Of a stretch of DNA of 24,842 bases, positions 8,401-14,617 are shown one piece after another (the stretch's first letter is position 1; the number at the start of each line of letters is the position of its first letter). The translations under genes and the position numbers were made by a program. Source of the DNA: Collinsella sp. (GTDB taxonomy: Bacteria > Actinomycetota > Coriobacteriia > Coriobacteriales > Coriobacteriaceae); NCBI GenBank assembly GCA_022713905.1, contig JAIHTM010000011.1, positions 1 through 24,842 of the forward strand. Direction: 5' to 3'. Under the pieces are notes generated by a model. It saw only the letters and a program-made list of their open reading frames with translations, had not been told where the DNA came from and did not search any database.

Positions 8401-8568
8401 AACCGCACGATAGACTGGCAGAAGAAAGACGATGCTCGCGCGCGCATGCGCCGGTCGATCAAACGGTTGCTGAAGAAGCACAAGTACCCGCCGGACGAGG
8501 TGCCGGAGGCCATCGAGACGGTGATGCAGCAATGCGAACTATGGGTTGACTACGGAGAAGGAAACTGA
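5464..8568 (+). CDS. hsdR: type I restriction endonuclease subunit R
   Basis: Motor and nuclease subunit of a type I restriction-modification complex (R2M2S1). It translocates DNA using ATP and cuts away from unmethylated recognition sites. At 1034 residues it has the usual length. The PD-(D/E)xK nuclease is visible as Asp152 in RPDVIVF and Glu166-x-Lys168 in VFELKSP. Helicase motifs follow: Walker A GSGKS at 310-314, DEAH at 408-411, FTGTP at 447-451, and the arginine motif VARVNR around 664-669. The C-terminal third is helical and charged and docks to M/S. AGGAG at 5452-5456 lies 7 nt before ATG. The gap to hsdM is three bases, so R and M are one transcript. All catalytic residues are intact, so restriction is expected to be functional. 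Confidence 0.97.
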   Translation: MGNIDDSVDLNADKKFSVFDEAMFEQAVIQHLQTLGYEWLYGPNVKRTNESYRDILLPGVLEDCLRRINPKAHSAALAEALRKISDIEGVDLLTRNIQFMDYLQSGVEVSFFDGEKTDTDHIRIVDFEHPERNVFNVVNQWTYVEYEEKRPDVIVFVNGMPLVVFELKSPSRENVDASDAYLQLRNYMQVIPSLFAYNAFCVMTDMSDTRVGTITASEDRFMQWKTADGDYSKIANKIAIRWTTLLDGMFPKERLLDILRNFICFSKSEEGTAKILAAYHQYFGVHKAVDSTLHAMNSDGKAGVFWHTQGSGKSLSMVFYAHLLAEQVSSPTIVVTTDRTDLDGQLYSQFAKCADFLRQTPQQAASRENLIELLNNRQANGIVFTTMQKFSESDEPLSERRNIVVMADEAHRSQYGLEIKLHTDGTHSVGDALKVRQALPNASYIGFTGTPIETQDKSTREIFGDYVDVYDMTQSVEDGATRPVFYESRVVSLKLDENVLRELDEEYENIADGVDESAIDRSKHDLATMDSILGAPETIDSLCRDIVKHYEDNRADELTGKALVVAYSRNIAMRMYEKFLELRPQWTDKMHVVMTSSNQDPEEWHKIIGNKAHKAELAKEFKDDDSPFKIAIVVDMWLTGFDVPSLSTMYVYKPMKGHNLMQAVARVNRVYKGKEGGLIVDYIGIAGALKRAMHDYTKRDRERYGDMNVADTAYPLFLDKLSACRDFLHGLDYRDQIRTDSAEQMAEAIADGADFLLDPEREKDRKDFIKCAKEMAQAFGLCRSMVADDLKIEEAYIDVLRTQLLKVLNANPGNPRMSLKEINKQIAAIIEQGVHNEGVIDLFEDRTVEVSLFDESFLAEVAQMKQKNLAVELLRKLIDDQVKAYRKKSVVKAGKFSEMLQQSVNAYLNGMLTNAEVIQQLLDMAKEIMEARQEGKALGLDDEELAFYDALTKPQAIKDFYANDELVAITRELTDTLRRNRTIDWQKKDDARARMRRSIKRLLKKHKYPPDEVPEAIETVMQQCELWVDYGEGN

Positions 8569-8571
8569 TTC

Positions 8572-10077
8572 ATGGCGAAGAAGACAAGCACCCAAGCCCT
8601 CGGCTTCGAGGAACAGATCTGGGACGCGGCCTGCAAGCTGCGCGGCAACATCGACGCCTCCGAATACAAGAACGTCGTGCTGGGACTGATCTTCCTCAAG
8701 TACATTTCGGATAACTTCGAGGCCAAGCACGCCGAACTCGTGGAGGAAGGCGAAGGCTTCGAGGAGGATCGCGACGAGTACATGTCAGAGAACATCTTCT
8801 GGGTGCCGAAGGAGGCACGTTGGGAGGTCGTGGCCGCCGCCGCGCACACCCCTGAGGTCGGCAAGGTCATCGACGAGTCGATGAGGCTCATCGAACAGGA
8901 GAACAAGAAGCTCAAAGGCATCCTGCCGAAGAACTTCGCACGCCCGGAATTGGACAAGCGACGGCTCGGCGAAGTGGTCGACCTGTTCACCAATGTGAAG
9001 ATGGCCGAAAACGGCGACACCCACGACCTGCTCGGACGCACCTACGAGTACTGCCTGTCGCAGTTCGCGGCGCAGGAAGGCAAGAACGCCGGCGAATTCT
9101 ATACGCCGGAATGCGTGGTGAAAACACTGGTCAACGTCATCGAACCCTTCCGAGGACGCGTATACGATCCCGCCTGCGGTTCGGGCGGCATGTTCGTGCA
9201 GTCCGCCGAGTTCGTACGCAACCATCAGGGCAACGTCAACAACATCTCCGTCTATGGCCAGGAATCGAACCCGACCACATGGAAGATGGCCAAGATGAAC
9301 CTCTCCATCCGCGGCATCGACGCCGACCTCGGCCCGAAGAACGACGACACGTTCTTCAACGACCTACACCGCACCGAACGATTCGACTACATCCTGGCCA
9401 ACCCTCCGTTCAACATGTCGGACTGGGGCGGCGACAAGCTCAAGGACGATCCGCGCTGGGAGTACGGCATGCCGCCCGAAGGCAACGCGAACTTCGCGTG
9501 GATGCAGCATATGATCCACCATCTCTCCCAATCCGGCCGCATCGGACTGGTGCTGGCCAACGGCTCGCTGTCGTCGCAGACGAACAACGAGGGTGAGATC
9601 CGCAAGAACATCGTCAACGCCGGATTGGTGGAAGGCATCGTCGCCATGCCGACGCAGCTGTTCTTCTCCACACAGATCCCGGTCTGCCTGTGGTTCCTGA
9701 GCAAAGGACGCCCCGAAGGCTCCAAGACGCTGTTCGTGGACGCGCGCAACATGGGCACGATGATCAGCCGTTCACAGCGCACGCTCACCGACGAAGACAT
9801 ACAGAGGATCGCGTCCACATTCGACGCATTCCGTGACGGGACCCTGGAAGAGGAGAAAGGGTTCTCCGCCGCGGTGTCCATCGAGGACATCGCCAAACAG
9901 GACTACATTCTGACGCCCGGCCGATACGTCGGTATCGCCGACCAGGAAGAGGACGACGAACCATTCGACGAGAAGATGAAGCGCCTGACCGGCGAACTCG
10001 CCAAATGCTTCGAGGAATCCAACCGCCTGCAAGCCGAAATCAAGAAGAACCTGGAGGCCATCGGATATGAAATTTAA
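8572..10077 (+). CDS. hsdM: type I DNA methyltransferase subunit M (N6-adenine)
   Basis: S-adenosylmethionine-dependent adenine methyltransferase that modifies the host sites and is needed with S for restriction. The helical HsdM N-terminal domain (residues about 8-130, starting LGFEEQIWDAACKLRG) precedes the catalytic domain. The SAM-binding motif DPACGSGG lies at 199-206 and the catalytic NPPF at 277-280. GEFYTPECVVKTLV marks the typical start of the methylase fold. At 501 residues it is full length. Its end overlaps hsdS by 11 nt, which implies translational coupling. Codon use and GC content match hsdR and contrast sharply with the AT-rich hsdS that follows. Confidence 0.97.
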   Translation: MAKKTSTQALGFEEQIWDAACKLRGNIDASEYKNVVLGLIFLKYISDNFEAKHAELVEEGEGFEEDRDEYMSENIFWVPKEARWEVVAAAAHTPEVGKVIDESMRLIEQENKKLKGILPKNFARPELDKRRLGEVVDLFTNVKMAENGDTHDLLGRTYEYCLSQFAAQEGKNAGEFYTPECVVKTLVNVIEPFRGRVYDPACGSGGMFVQSAEFVRNHQGNVNNISVYGQESNPTTWKMAKMNLSIRGIDADLGPKNDDTFFNDLHRTERFDYILANPPFNMSDWGGDKLKDDPRWEYGMPPEGNANFAWMQHMIHHLSQSGRIGLVLANGSLSSQTNNEGEIRKNIVNAGLVEGIVAMPTQLFFSTQIPVCLWFLSKGRPEGSKTLFVDARNMGTMISRSQRTLTDEDIQRIASTFDAFRDGTLEEEKGFSAAVSIEDIAKQDYILTPGRYVGIADQEEDDEPFDEKMKRLTGELAKCFEESNRLQAEIKKNLEAIGYEI

Positions 10078-11215
10078 TACGTACAGGCTTTCCGAAGTTA
10101 TTACTCTTGAAGACGCAAGAAGGGAACCCCTCTCCGCCGAACAGAGAGCAGCACGAAAAGGAATATATCCCTATTATGGAGCCCAAGGTGTAGTCGACTA
10201 TCTAGATGACTACACCTTCGTCGGTGATAAACTTCTTGTCGCTGAGGACGGGGAGAATTTGCGTTCCAATAAACAACCTATAGCAAATTGGGCTACAGGA
10301 AAATTCCGCGTCAATAATCACGCACATGTACTTTGTGGTTCACCATTCTGCAATCTTAGATATCTCTGCTATCTCTTAAATGAGATGAATTTATCTGCAT
10401 ATATTACTGGATCAACTCAGCCAAAATTAAGTCAAAAATCACTCCTAAACATAGAGATTAGCCTTCCCAGCCGCAATCTACAGGATAAGATAGTCAGCTT
10501 TATTCAGCCGATTGATAATAAAGTCACGTGTCTCACCCGCACAAACGGCCATTTGTTGGAGCTCACGTCAGCCAAGTATGTGGAGCTATCCAAGAATCAG
10601 AAGAACTGCAATCTAAATGATATTTGCGAATTCGTCAACGATAAAACCGCTATAGAAAACGCTGTTCTTGAAACTTATGTTTCAACAGAAAGTCTCATTG
10701 CCGATAAGAGAGGCAGGCAGATAGCCTCCAAGCTTCCCACCTCCGGAAAGGTAACGGTCTATCATCCCGGAGATATTCTAATATCAAACATCCGTCCATA
10801 TTTTAAGAAGATATGGTTTGCGGATTGTATGGGCACCTGTTCAAATGATGTGTTAGCATTTCGGGCCAAATCAGACGATATGGCATCTCTTCTTTATTTC
10901 ACTTTATATTCTGATGCTTTCTTTGAATATACGGTAGCTGGCTCTAAAGGAACCAAGATGCCCCGCGGCGACAAAAAACAAATAATGTCCTATAGAATTC
11001 CCGCTATTGATGACGTTGTAAAGGCGTTTTCTTCTGAAGCCAACAGAGTCCTGAATCTTATTTCAACAAATAGAAGAGAAATTGCCACCCTCGAACAACT
11101 TCGTGGTACGTTGCTCCCCAAGCTCATGTCGGGCGAAATCGGCGTATCCAAGGTCGAATTGCCTACGCCGCCAGAACAAGCTCAGACGAGTACAAATGGC
11201 CGTTTATCTGAGTGA
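10067..11215 (+). CDS. hsdS: type I specificity subunit S, currently expressed allele TRD1-TRD2
   Basis: DNA-recognition subunit that sets the bipartite target of the R/M complex. TRD1 covers roughly residues 1-140. The central conserved helix follows at about 140-180 and contains TNGHL at 159-163, encoded by inversion site 1. TRD2 covers about 185-340. The distal conserved helix contains LRGTLLPKLMSGEI and ends TNGRLSE, where TNGRL is encoded by inversion site 2. The gene is much richer in A+T than hsdM, typical of imported recognition domains. It overlaps hsdM by 11 nt and overlaps the opposite-strand hsdS half tail-to-tail by 53 bp. TRD2 is flanked by inverted copies of a 14-bp element, so it can flip as a cassette. 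The recognition sequence cannot be read from the protein without a database. Confidence 0.93.
   Translation: MKFNTYRLSEVITLEDARREPLSAEQRAARKGIYPYYGAQGVVDYLDDYTFVGDKLLVAEDGENLRSNKQPIANWATGKFRVNNHAHVLCGSPFCNLRYLCYLLNEMNLSAYITGSTQPKLSQKSLLNIEISLPSRNLQDKIVSFIQPIDNKVTCLTRTNGHLLELTSAKYVELSKNQKNCNLNDICEFVNDKTAIENAVLETYVSTESLIADKRGRQIASKLPTSGKVTVYHPGDILISNIRPYFKKIWFADCMGTCSNDVLAFRAKSDDMASLLYFTLYSDAFFEYTVAGSKGTKMPRGDKKQIMSYRIPAIDDVVKAFSSEANRVLNLISTNRREIATLEQLRGTLLPKLMSGEIGVSKVELPTPPEQAQTSTNGRLSE
10543..10556 (+). repeat. inversion site 1 (hsdS centre)
   Basis: AAACGGCCATTTGT read on the plus strand. It encodes the N-G-H-L of TNGHL in the central conserved region of hsdS. It is one of four exact copies in the locus; sites 1 and 3 lie on the plus strand, 2 and 4 on the minus strand. 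The element is nearly its own reverse complement around GGCC, differing at two symmetric positions. Confidence 0.85.
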
Positions 11216-11723
11216 GATTATCAATTTGTGCGCTGATATTTCTAATAGGAGCAGCTATTCTCCGCTGCTCCTCAATAGTTGGAAGACGGAGATCGAGCGC
11301 CTCTATGGACGCTTTCGTAAGGGCGTTTCTTGTTGCCCCCGAGGAAGCAATCTGTAGAAGCCGCCTCTTTATACTTTCCAAGAACATCAGCAAATACACA
11401 TTGTCCAACCGTTCTCCATCGGGTCTGACAATGCAGACATGCTGGTTAACACGAGCTTTACGTATATCAGCCGGCACTATGCAAGCACGCGTGACAGAAT
11501 CCCCCGTAATGTTGAGTAGAACATCACCAGACTCAACTTGCACCGCATCAAGTTTTGAAGCTTGCTCATCATTAATGTAGGCTAATCCGCTTTTGGTGAA
11601 TTCCCAGTCCTGCACATTTTGGCTGCGTATTAGTGCATAACCACCACCTCGGTATGAGTCCTTTCCTCCCTTGGGAGTGGCCCCGCTACCGATCTTGAAG
11701 CATAAATCACCTAGGAAAGTCAT
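11163..11723 (-). CDS. hsdS 5' half carrying alternative TRD1'
   Basis: A 186-residue half specificity subunit. It has an intact start: ATG11723 overlaps the recombinase stop as ATGA, with AGGAGG 8 nt upstream, so it is coupled to the recombinase. It comprises one TRD (residues about 1-150, with ALIRSQNV and GDVLLNITGDSV) and the central helix ending NGHL at 174-177, encoded by inversion site 2. After the site it reads nine residues of antisense TRD2 (ending LVLAA) and stops. If the 10543-11205 segment inverted, TRD1' would continue in frame into TRD2 and end NGRLCG-stop, a predicted protein of 396 residues. It may be translated now as a half-S; half-size S proteins can dimerise in some type I systems, but whether it is active here is unknown. 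Confidence 0.85.
   Translation of the reverse strand: MTFLGDLCFKIGSGATPKGGKDSYRGGGYALIRSQNVQDWEFTKSGLAYINDEQASKLDAVQVESGDVLLNITGDSVTRACIVPADIRKARVNQHVCIVRPDGERLDNVYLLMFLESIKRRLLQIASSGATRNALTKASIEALDLRLPTIEEQRRIAAPIRNISAQIDNLTQINGHLYSSELVLAA
11192..11205 (-). repeat. inversion site 2 (hsdS 3' end and TRD1' junction)
   Basis: The minus strand reads AAACGGCCATTTGT and encodes NGHL of the TRD1' half. The plus strand of the same bases encodes NGRL at the end of the expressed hsdS. Both genes therefore use the element in frame from opposite strands. Confidence 0.85.
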
Positions 11724-12694
11724 CCCAGATACCTCCTATGCGATGCTTTTACGTTACTTTGGCTGACCAAAGCGTATTCCATAGTGGTCTCTATCTTAAC
11801 GTGCCCAAGAAGCTTTTGAACCTGCTCAACTGGCATACCACGATTAATGGCATTGGTGGCCATAGTACGACGGAACTTGTGCGGGTGGACGCGAGGCAAT
11901 TGCAGCTTTTTGCCAAGCGAACGCAAACGATTTTCCACAGAACAGATGGAGATTCGTGCATGGTTGCCGCAAAGGCCGACGAATAAAGCTGGATTGTCGT
12001 CGTTGCGCTCCCGCAAGTACTCTTCGAGGTGAAGTTTAGCGCGAGCATCAAAATACGCTTTTCGTTCCTTGTTTCCCTTTCCCTGCACGATGCATTCGCG
12101 TTCCCCCATATTGATACTAGTCCTGTTGAGCTTCACCAGTTCTCCTACACGCATACCGGTAGATGAGAGCAAATCAATCATTGCAAGATCTCTTATTGTC
12201 TCACAACCATCACGCAGGCGCTCCATATCCTCGTCCGAAATGATTTCCTTGACTCTGACAGGTGCTTTTACACGGCGAATCTTGCGAGCAGGACTCTTAA
12301 CGATGTAGTCCTCATCCTCCAACCATGAAAAGAACGTGGCAAGTATACGACGGATGTTATCAATTGTTACCTTGCCCACGACGTGCGTATCTTGATAATC
12401 GGTGAGATATGCGCGAAGCTGCTCAGTATCCACTTGGGTGAGCGGAGCACTGGTTTCCCGTATATAGTGAGCAAGCGTTGATTCATAGTATTTCAATGTG
12501 CGTTCACTGCATCCTTCAAGCTCTTTCGCCGTGAGGAAGGAATTGAGTAAGTTCTTGTTTTCATTGTCCTCAACAGTATTCGTTTCTACGGCGAGATTAG
12601 CTGATAACACGCCTTTGAGTCGCTTAAGCTGGTGTGCGTTCAACGTATTCTGCATAGCTTTCAATATCGATTCCACGGTATGGTTGCCTACCAT
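11720..12694 (-). CDS. tyrosine recombinase (XerC/D-like), likely hsdS invertase
   Basis: A 324-residue site-specific recombinase with a full catalytic set: Arg182 in TGMRVGEL, Lys206 in QGKGNKER, His272-x-x-Arg275 in PHKFRR, His298 in LLGH, and the nucleophile Tyr307 in TTMEY. The N-terminal SAM-like core-binding domain covers about residues 45-130. The start is set at ATG12694, which has AAAGG at 12702-12706 with 7-nt spacing. The open frame continues upstream without a stop through an hsdS 3' segment to 13492. Its position between hsdS fragments and inverted repeats, rather than beside a phage att site, indicates an hsdS-shuffling enzyme. It lies inside the segment bounded by sites 2 and 3, so recombination with the outer sites would also reverse its own orientation. 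Confidence 0.92.
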   Translation of the reverse strand: MVGNHTVESILKAMQNTLNAHQLKRLKGVLSANLAVETNTVEDNENKNLLNSFLTAKELEGCSERTLKYYESTLAHYIRETSAPLTQVDTEQLRAYLTDYQDTHVVGKVTIDNIRRILATFFSWLEDEDYIVKSPARKIRRVKAPVRVKEIISDEDMERLRDGCETIRDLAMIDLLSSTGMRVGELVKLNRTSINMGERECIVQGKGNKERKAYFDARAKLHLEEYLRERNDDNPALFVGLCGNHARISICSVENRLRSLGKKLQLPRVHPHKFRRTMATNAINRGMPVEQVQKLLGHVKIETTMEYALVSQSNVKASHRRYLG

Positions 12695-12779
12695 TGTGCT
12701 GCCTTTCGCTTCAACGCTCGTGCGGGATGTCCATATACATAATGCGGAACAACACGAAAACAACACTCTCACCAACCAC

Positions 12780-12793
12780 AAACGGCCATTTGT
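12780..12793 (+). repeat. inversion site 3 (3' end of silent TRD2' cassette)
   Basis: AAACGGCCATTTGT on the plus strand; the minus strand encodes NGRL at the end of the silent TRD2' cassette. It shares extra flanking bases with site 1 (CAC before the element and GGAGC after it). Confidence 0.85.
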
Positions 12794-13455
12794 CGGAGCA
12801 GTTTGTGTTGGCGGCGTAGGCAGTTCGACCTTTGATGCGTCAATTTCACCTGACATGAGCTTGGGCAGCAGCACAGCGCGTAGTTGTGTTAGCTTTTGCC
12901 TTTCGATACTTGAATTTCTGAGTTGCTTAATGAGGGGATCAGCATAATTGCAGTAATTCAGAATCTCCGAAGCATCTGGATTGGGAACTTCATATGCAAG
13001 AGTGTCGCTAGGGTGGACTCTCTGGCGAGAGCCAGTAGACCCTGTGACATGACCAGCAAGATAACTAAAGAACCTATCTTGCAAAAGCGCGGAACAATAG
13101 AAGCTGTATTCTTTCGGATTGTTTGGCACGTATTCCATAAATTCCGTAGAACAAATTGCGCTCTTCTCATCTATTAACTGCGGTATCCAGAGCCGCCTAG
13201 TAGACGGATTGAGCTTTGACACAAGTATTGAATTTGAAACGACTTCATACTTATTGCTTTTAATAGTGTCACCCAATTCATAGGAAGGATACTGTTCGGC
13301 ATCAAACGCCGGAATGCTGTAGTGCTCCCAGAGCGTTCCCGGGATATTCGTAGGCTTGACAGTTTTATTCCATATATTGGCTACCTCGCCGAGACCGCAA
13401 GTAGCCGTGTCCTCATTCTCGAATCTACGGGCAAACTCCGTTTTAATCAGTTCTA

Positions 13456-13469
13456 ACAAATGGCCGTTT
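13456..13469 (-). repeat. inversion site 4 (5' end of silent TRD2' cassette)
   Basis: The minus strand reads AAACGGCCATTTGT and encodes the NGHL of the silent cassette. With site 3 it bounds TRD2' with inverted copies, just as sites 1 and 2 bound TRD2. It is the outermost copy, so inversion between sites 1 and 4 would turn the whole 2.9-kb block. Confidence 0.85.
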
Positions 13470-13661
13470 GACGAAGATTCTAGAACTGGCAATGATCCTT
13501 ATTTATGTAGCTGTATCAGACAATAATGAATGCTGCTATCCATTGAGAATTGCAGGATGAGGAATGATGCTCGCGGTCGCATGACGCCGCGCGACGAAGA
13601 CTGAGTTGCCGTCTTTGGTGTTCCTCAGTCATCCAGCCATCTCATCGTTGGAGAAATGATT

Positions 13662-13703
13662 GTCATCGTGTCTGTGACTCAGACACGATTCAGACACGAT
13701 GAC
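13662..13703. promoter_or_regulatory. 13-bp inverted repeat with an internal direct repeat, probable operator
   Basis: GTCATCGTGTCTG (13662-13674) pairs perfectly with CAGACACGATGAC (13691-13703). Between them is an additional copy of CAGACACGA (13680-13688), so the left arm can pair with either right arm. There is no T-run. A good plus-strand promoter begins 28 bp downstream, so a repressor-binding site or a switchable RNA hairpin are both possible. Apart from this and the promoter, 13493-13777 holds nothing I recognise. Confidence 0.5.
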
Positions 13704-13730
13704 CTCTGAGAACGGCGAAATCAGCGGCAA

Positions 13731-13758
13731 TTGACGAATCTCACGAAGATGATAGAAT
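13731..13758 (+). promoter_or_regulatory. sigma-70-type promoter
   Basis: TTGACG (13731-13736) and TAGAAT (13753-13758) with a 16-bp spacer; each hexamer matches consensus at five of six bases. The predicted start is near 13765. It fires towards a 43-codon ORF and then antisense into the XRE/ImmA pseudogene. It may be the surviving promoter of a regulatory gene since lost. Confidence 0.45.
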
Positions 13759-13777
13759 TGGCGTTATTGCAGCAAAA

Positions 13778-13909
13778 ATGCAACTAACGAAGCTCGTGGA
13801 AGCTGACGAAGCGGTCTTTCAAAAGTGCAAGGGGTTACTCAGTCATTGCACAACCCAGATTGCGATGTCAGCTCAAACAGATTCATTTCGACCCAAGATG
13901 GCTCTCTGA
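13778..13909 (+). CDS. possible 43-residue ORF downstream of a promoter
   Basis: ATG13778 to TGA13907-13909, with the N-terminus MQLTKLVEADEAVF. It lies 13 nt after the predicted transcription start, but there is no clear ribosome binding site. Its last 37 bp overlap the 3' end of the decayed ImmA gene on the other strand. I recognise no family. It could be the first part of a truncated gene or simply non-coding. Confidence 0.2.
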   Translation: MQLTKLVEADEAVFQKCKGLLSHCTTQIAMSAQTDSFRPKMAL

Positions 13910-14584
13910 CTCAGGCTACTCCCACCCGTAACCGCCCAAATATTTCCAAACGACAATCCATGCAATTCTTTGGGCACAAGCCCGGTCTCCTCACTCACCG
14001 TAGAAACCGATATGCCCTTCTGCCTATTGGTATCAGCCACGAATCGGAATACCTTCGACTGTTCTGGGCGCAGATCACGTGGCTCGCCACTCTTGTATCC
14101 TTGAACCGTCAGTTCTGAGCAAACCTGCCGATATTCCCATTCAGACAATCGGCCCAGCTCATAGGCCCGGCGAGCCATAGCCATTGCGGAAACCTTGAAA
14201 TAATGTTTCGCAGCCAAAATCTGCGACACTGAAGCGTGAGTCGGCACCATGCCCAGAACACGGCGCTTCGGCATCAAAAGATTCGCGGCGAACGAATGAG
14301 CTTCACCTTCGGTATCGCGCGTTACTGCGGCAGCTACATCCTCGGATACCATTTCACGCATCATCAGATGCCCATTCCATGTGCGATATCAAAACGGACA
14401 CGTTCTGCGGTCTTGCCGAAATCTACCGTCACATATGGCACACTATTGAGCATAAAACGACGGCATAATCTGCAACGCATCAGCCAGCGCCGCTGTCTGC
14501 GACACCGGCGCTCCAGCTTCTTCATAATTGGTAACCGTTCGCGAGGTCACGCTGAGCATCCCATTCATACGGTAGAGTGTTGAA
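13873..14584 (-). pseudogene. XRE/ImmA-IrrE type regulator-protease, decayed
   Basis: Remains of a COG2856-type protein: an XRE helix-turn-helix domain fused to a zinc metallopeptidase that cleaves repressors. Three pieces survive in different frames. From about 14576 to 14443 is the second half of the HTH (SVTSRTVTNYEE to LPSFYAQ-like MPSFYAQ, then a stop). From 14455 to about 14370 is the peptidase approach, GKTAERVRFDIAH. From 14364 to 13873 is the C-terminal domain with EGEAHSFAANLLMPKRRV. The zinc motif expected as HEMGH reads His-Gly-Met-Gly and then runs out of frame: Glu is changed to Gly, and one C is missing from the GGCCAT expected. The linker between HTH and peptidase is also too short. 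The first HTH helices are absent where the SIR2 gene's upstream region begins. It is not expected to be functional. Confidence 0.75.
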
Positions 14585-14617
14585 CCTACATACACCGACA
14601 ATGGAGAGGGGATATCC

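Larger units (their letters stand above)
12695..13492 (-). pseudogene. silent hsdS 3'-half cassette (TRD2')
   Basis: Encodes a second TRD2-type domain without a TRD1. It starts at the central-helix motif NGHLLELIKTEF (site 4). The recognition domain follows, with SILVSKLNPSTRRLWIPQL. It ends in the distal helix LRAVLLPKLMSGEI and TNGRL (site 3). The last ~90 bp match the end of the expressed hsdS closely (LLPKLMSGEI-ASKVELPTPP in both). The only upstream start is a TTG at 13492 with AAGGA three bases before it, so independent translation looks weak. I read it as a donor cassette for hsdS. Unlike TRD2 it has no stop after NGRL: the frame runs on for about 30 residues directly into the recombinase start. 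Confidence 0.8.

Noticed and set aside
11720..12694. Prophage integrase
   Set aside because: It is embedded between hsdS fragments with matching inverted repeats and has no adjacent att-like site or excisionase, so an hsdS invertase is the better reading.
11720..13492. Genuine 590-residue S-recombinase fusion protein
   Set aside because: The recombinase has its own ATG and binding site, and the upstream segment is a 3' hsdS cassette with only a weak TTG start.
14236..14583. Plus-strand 115-residue ORF
   Set aside because: It is antisense to the XRE/ImmA pseudogene and has no protein-like pattern or binding site.
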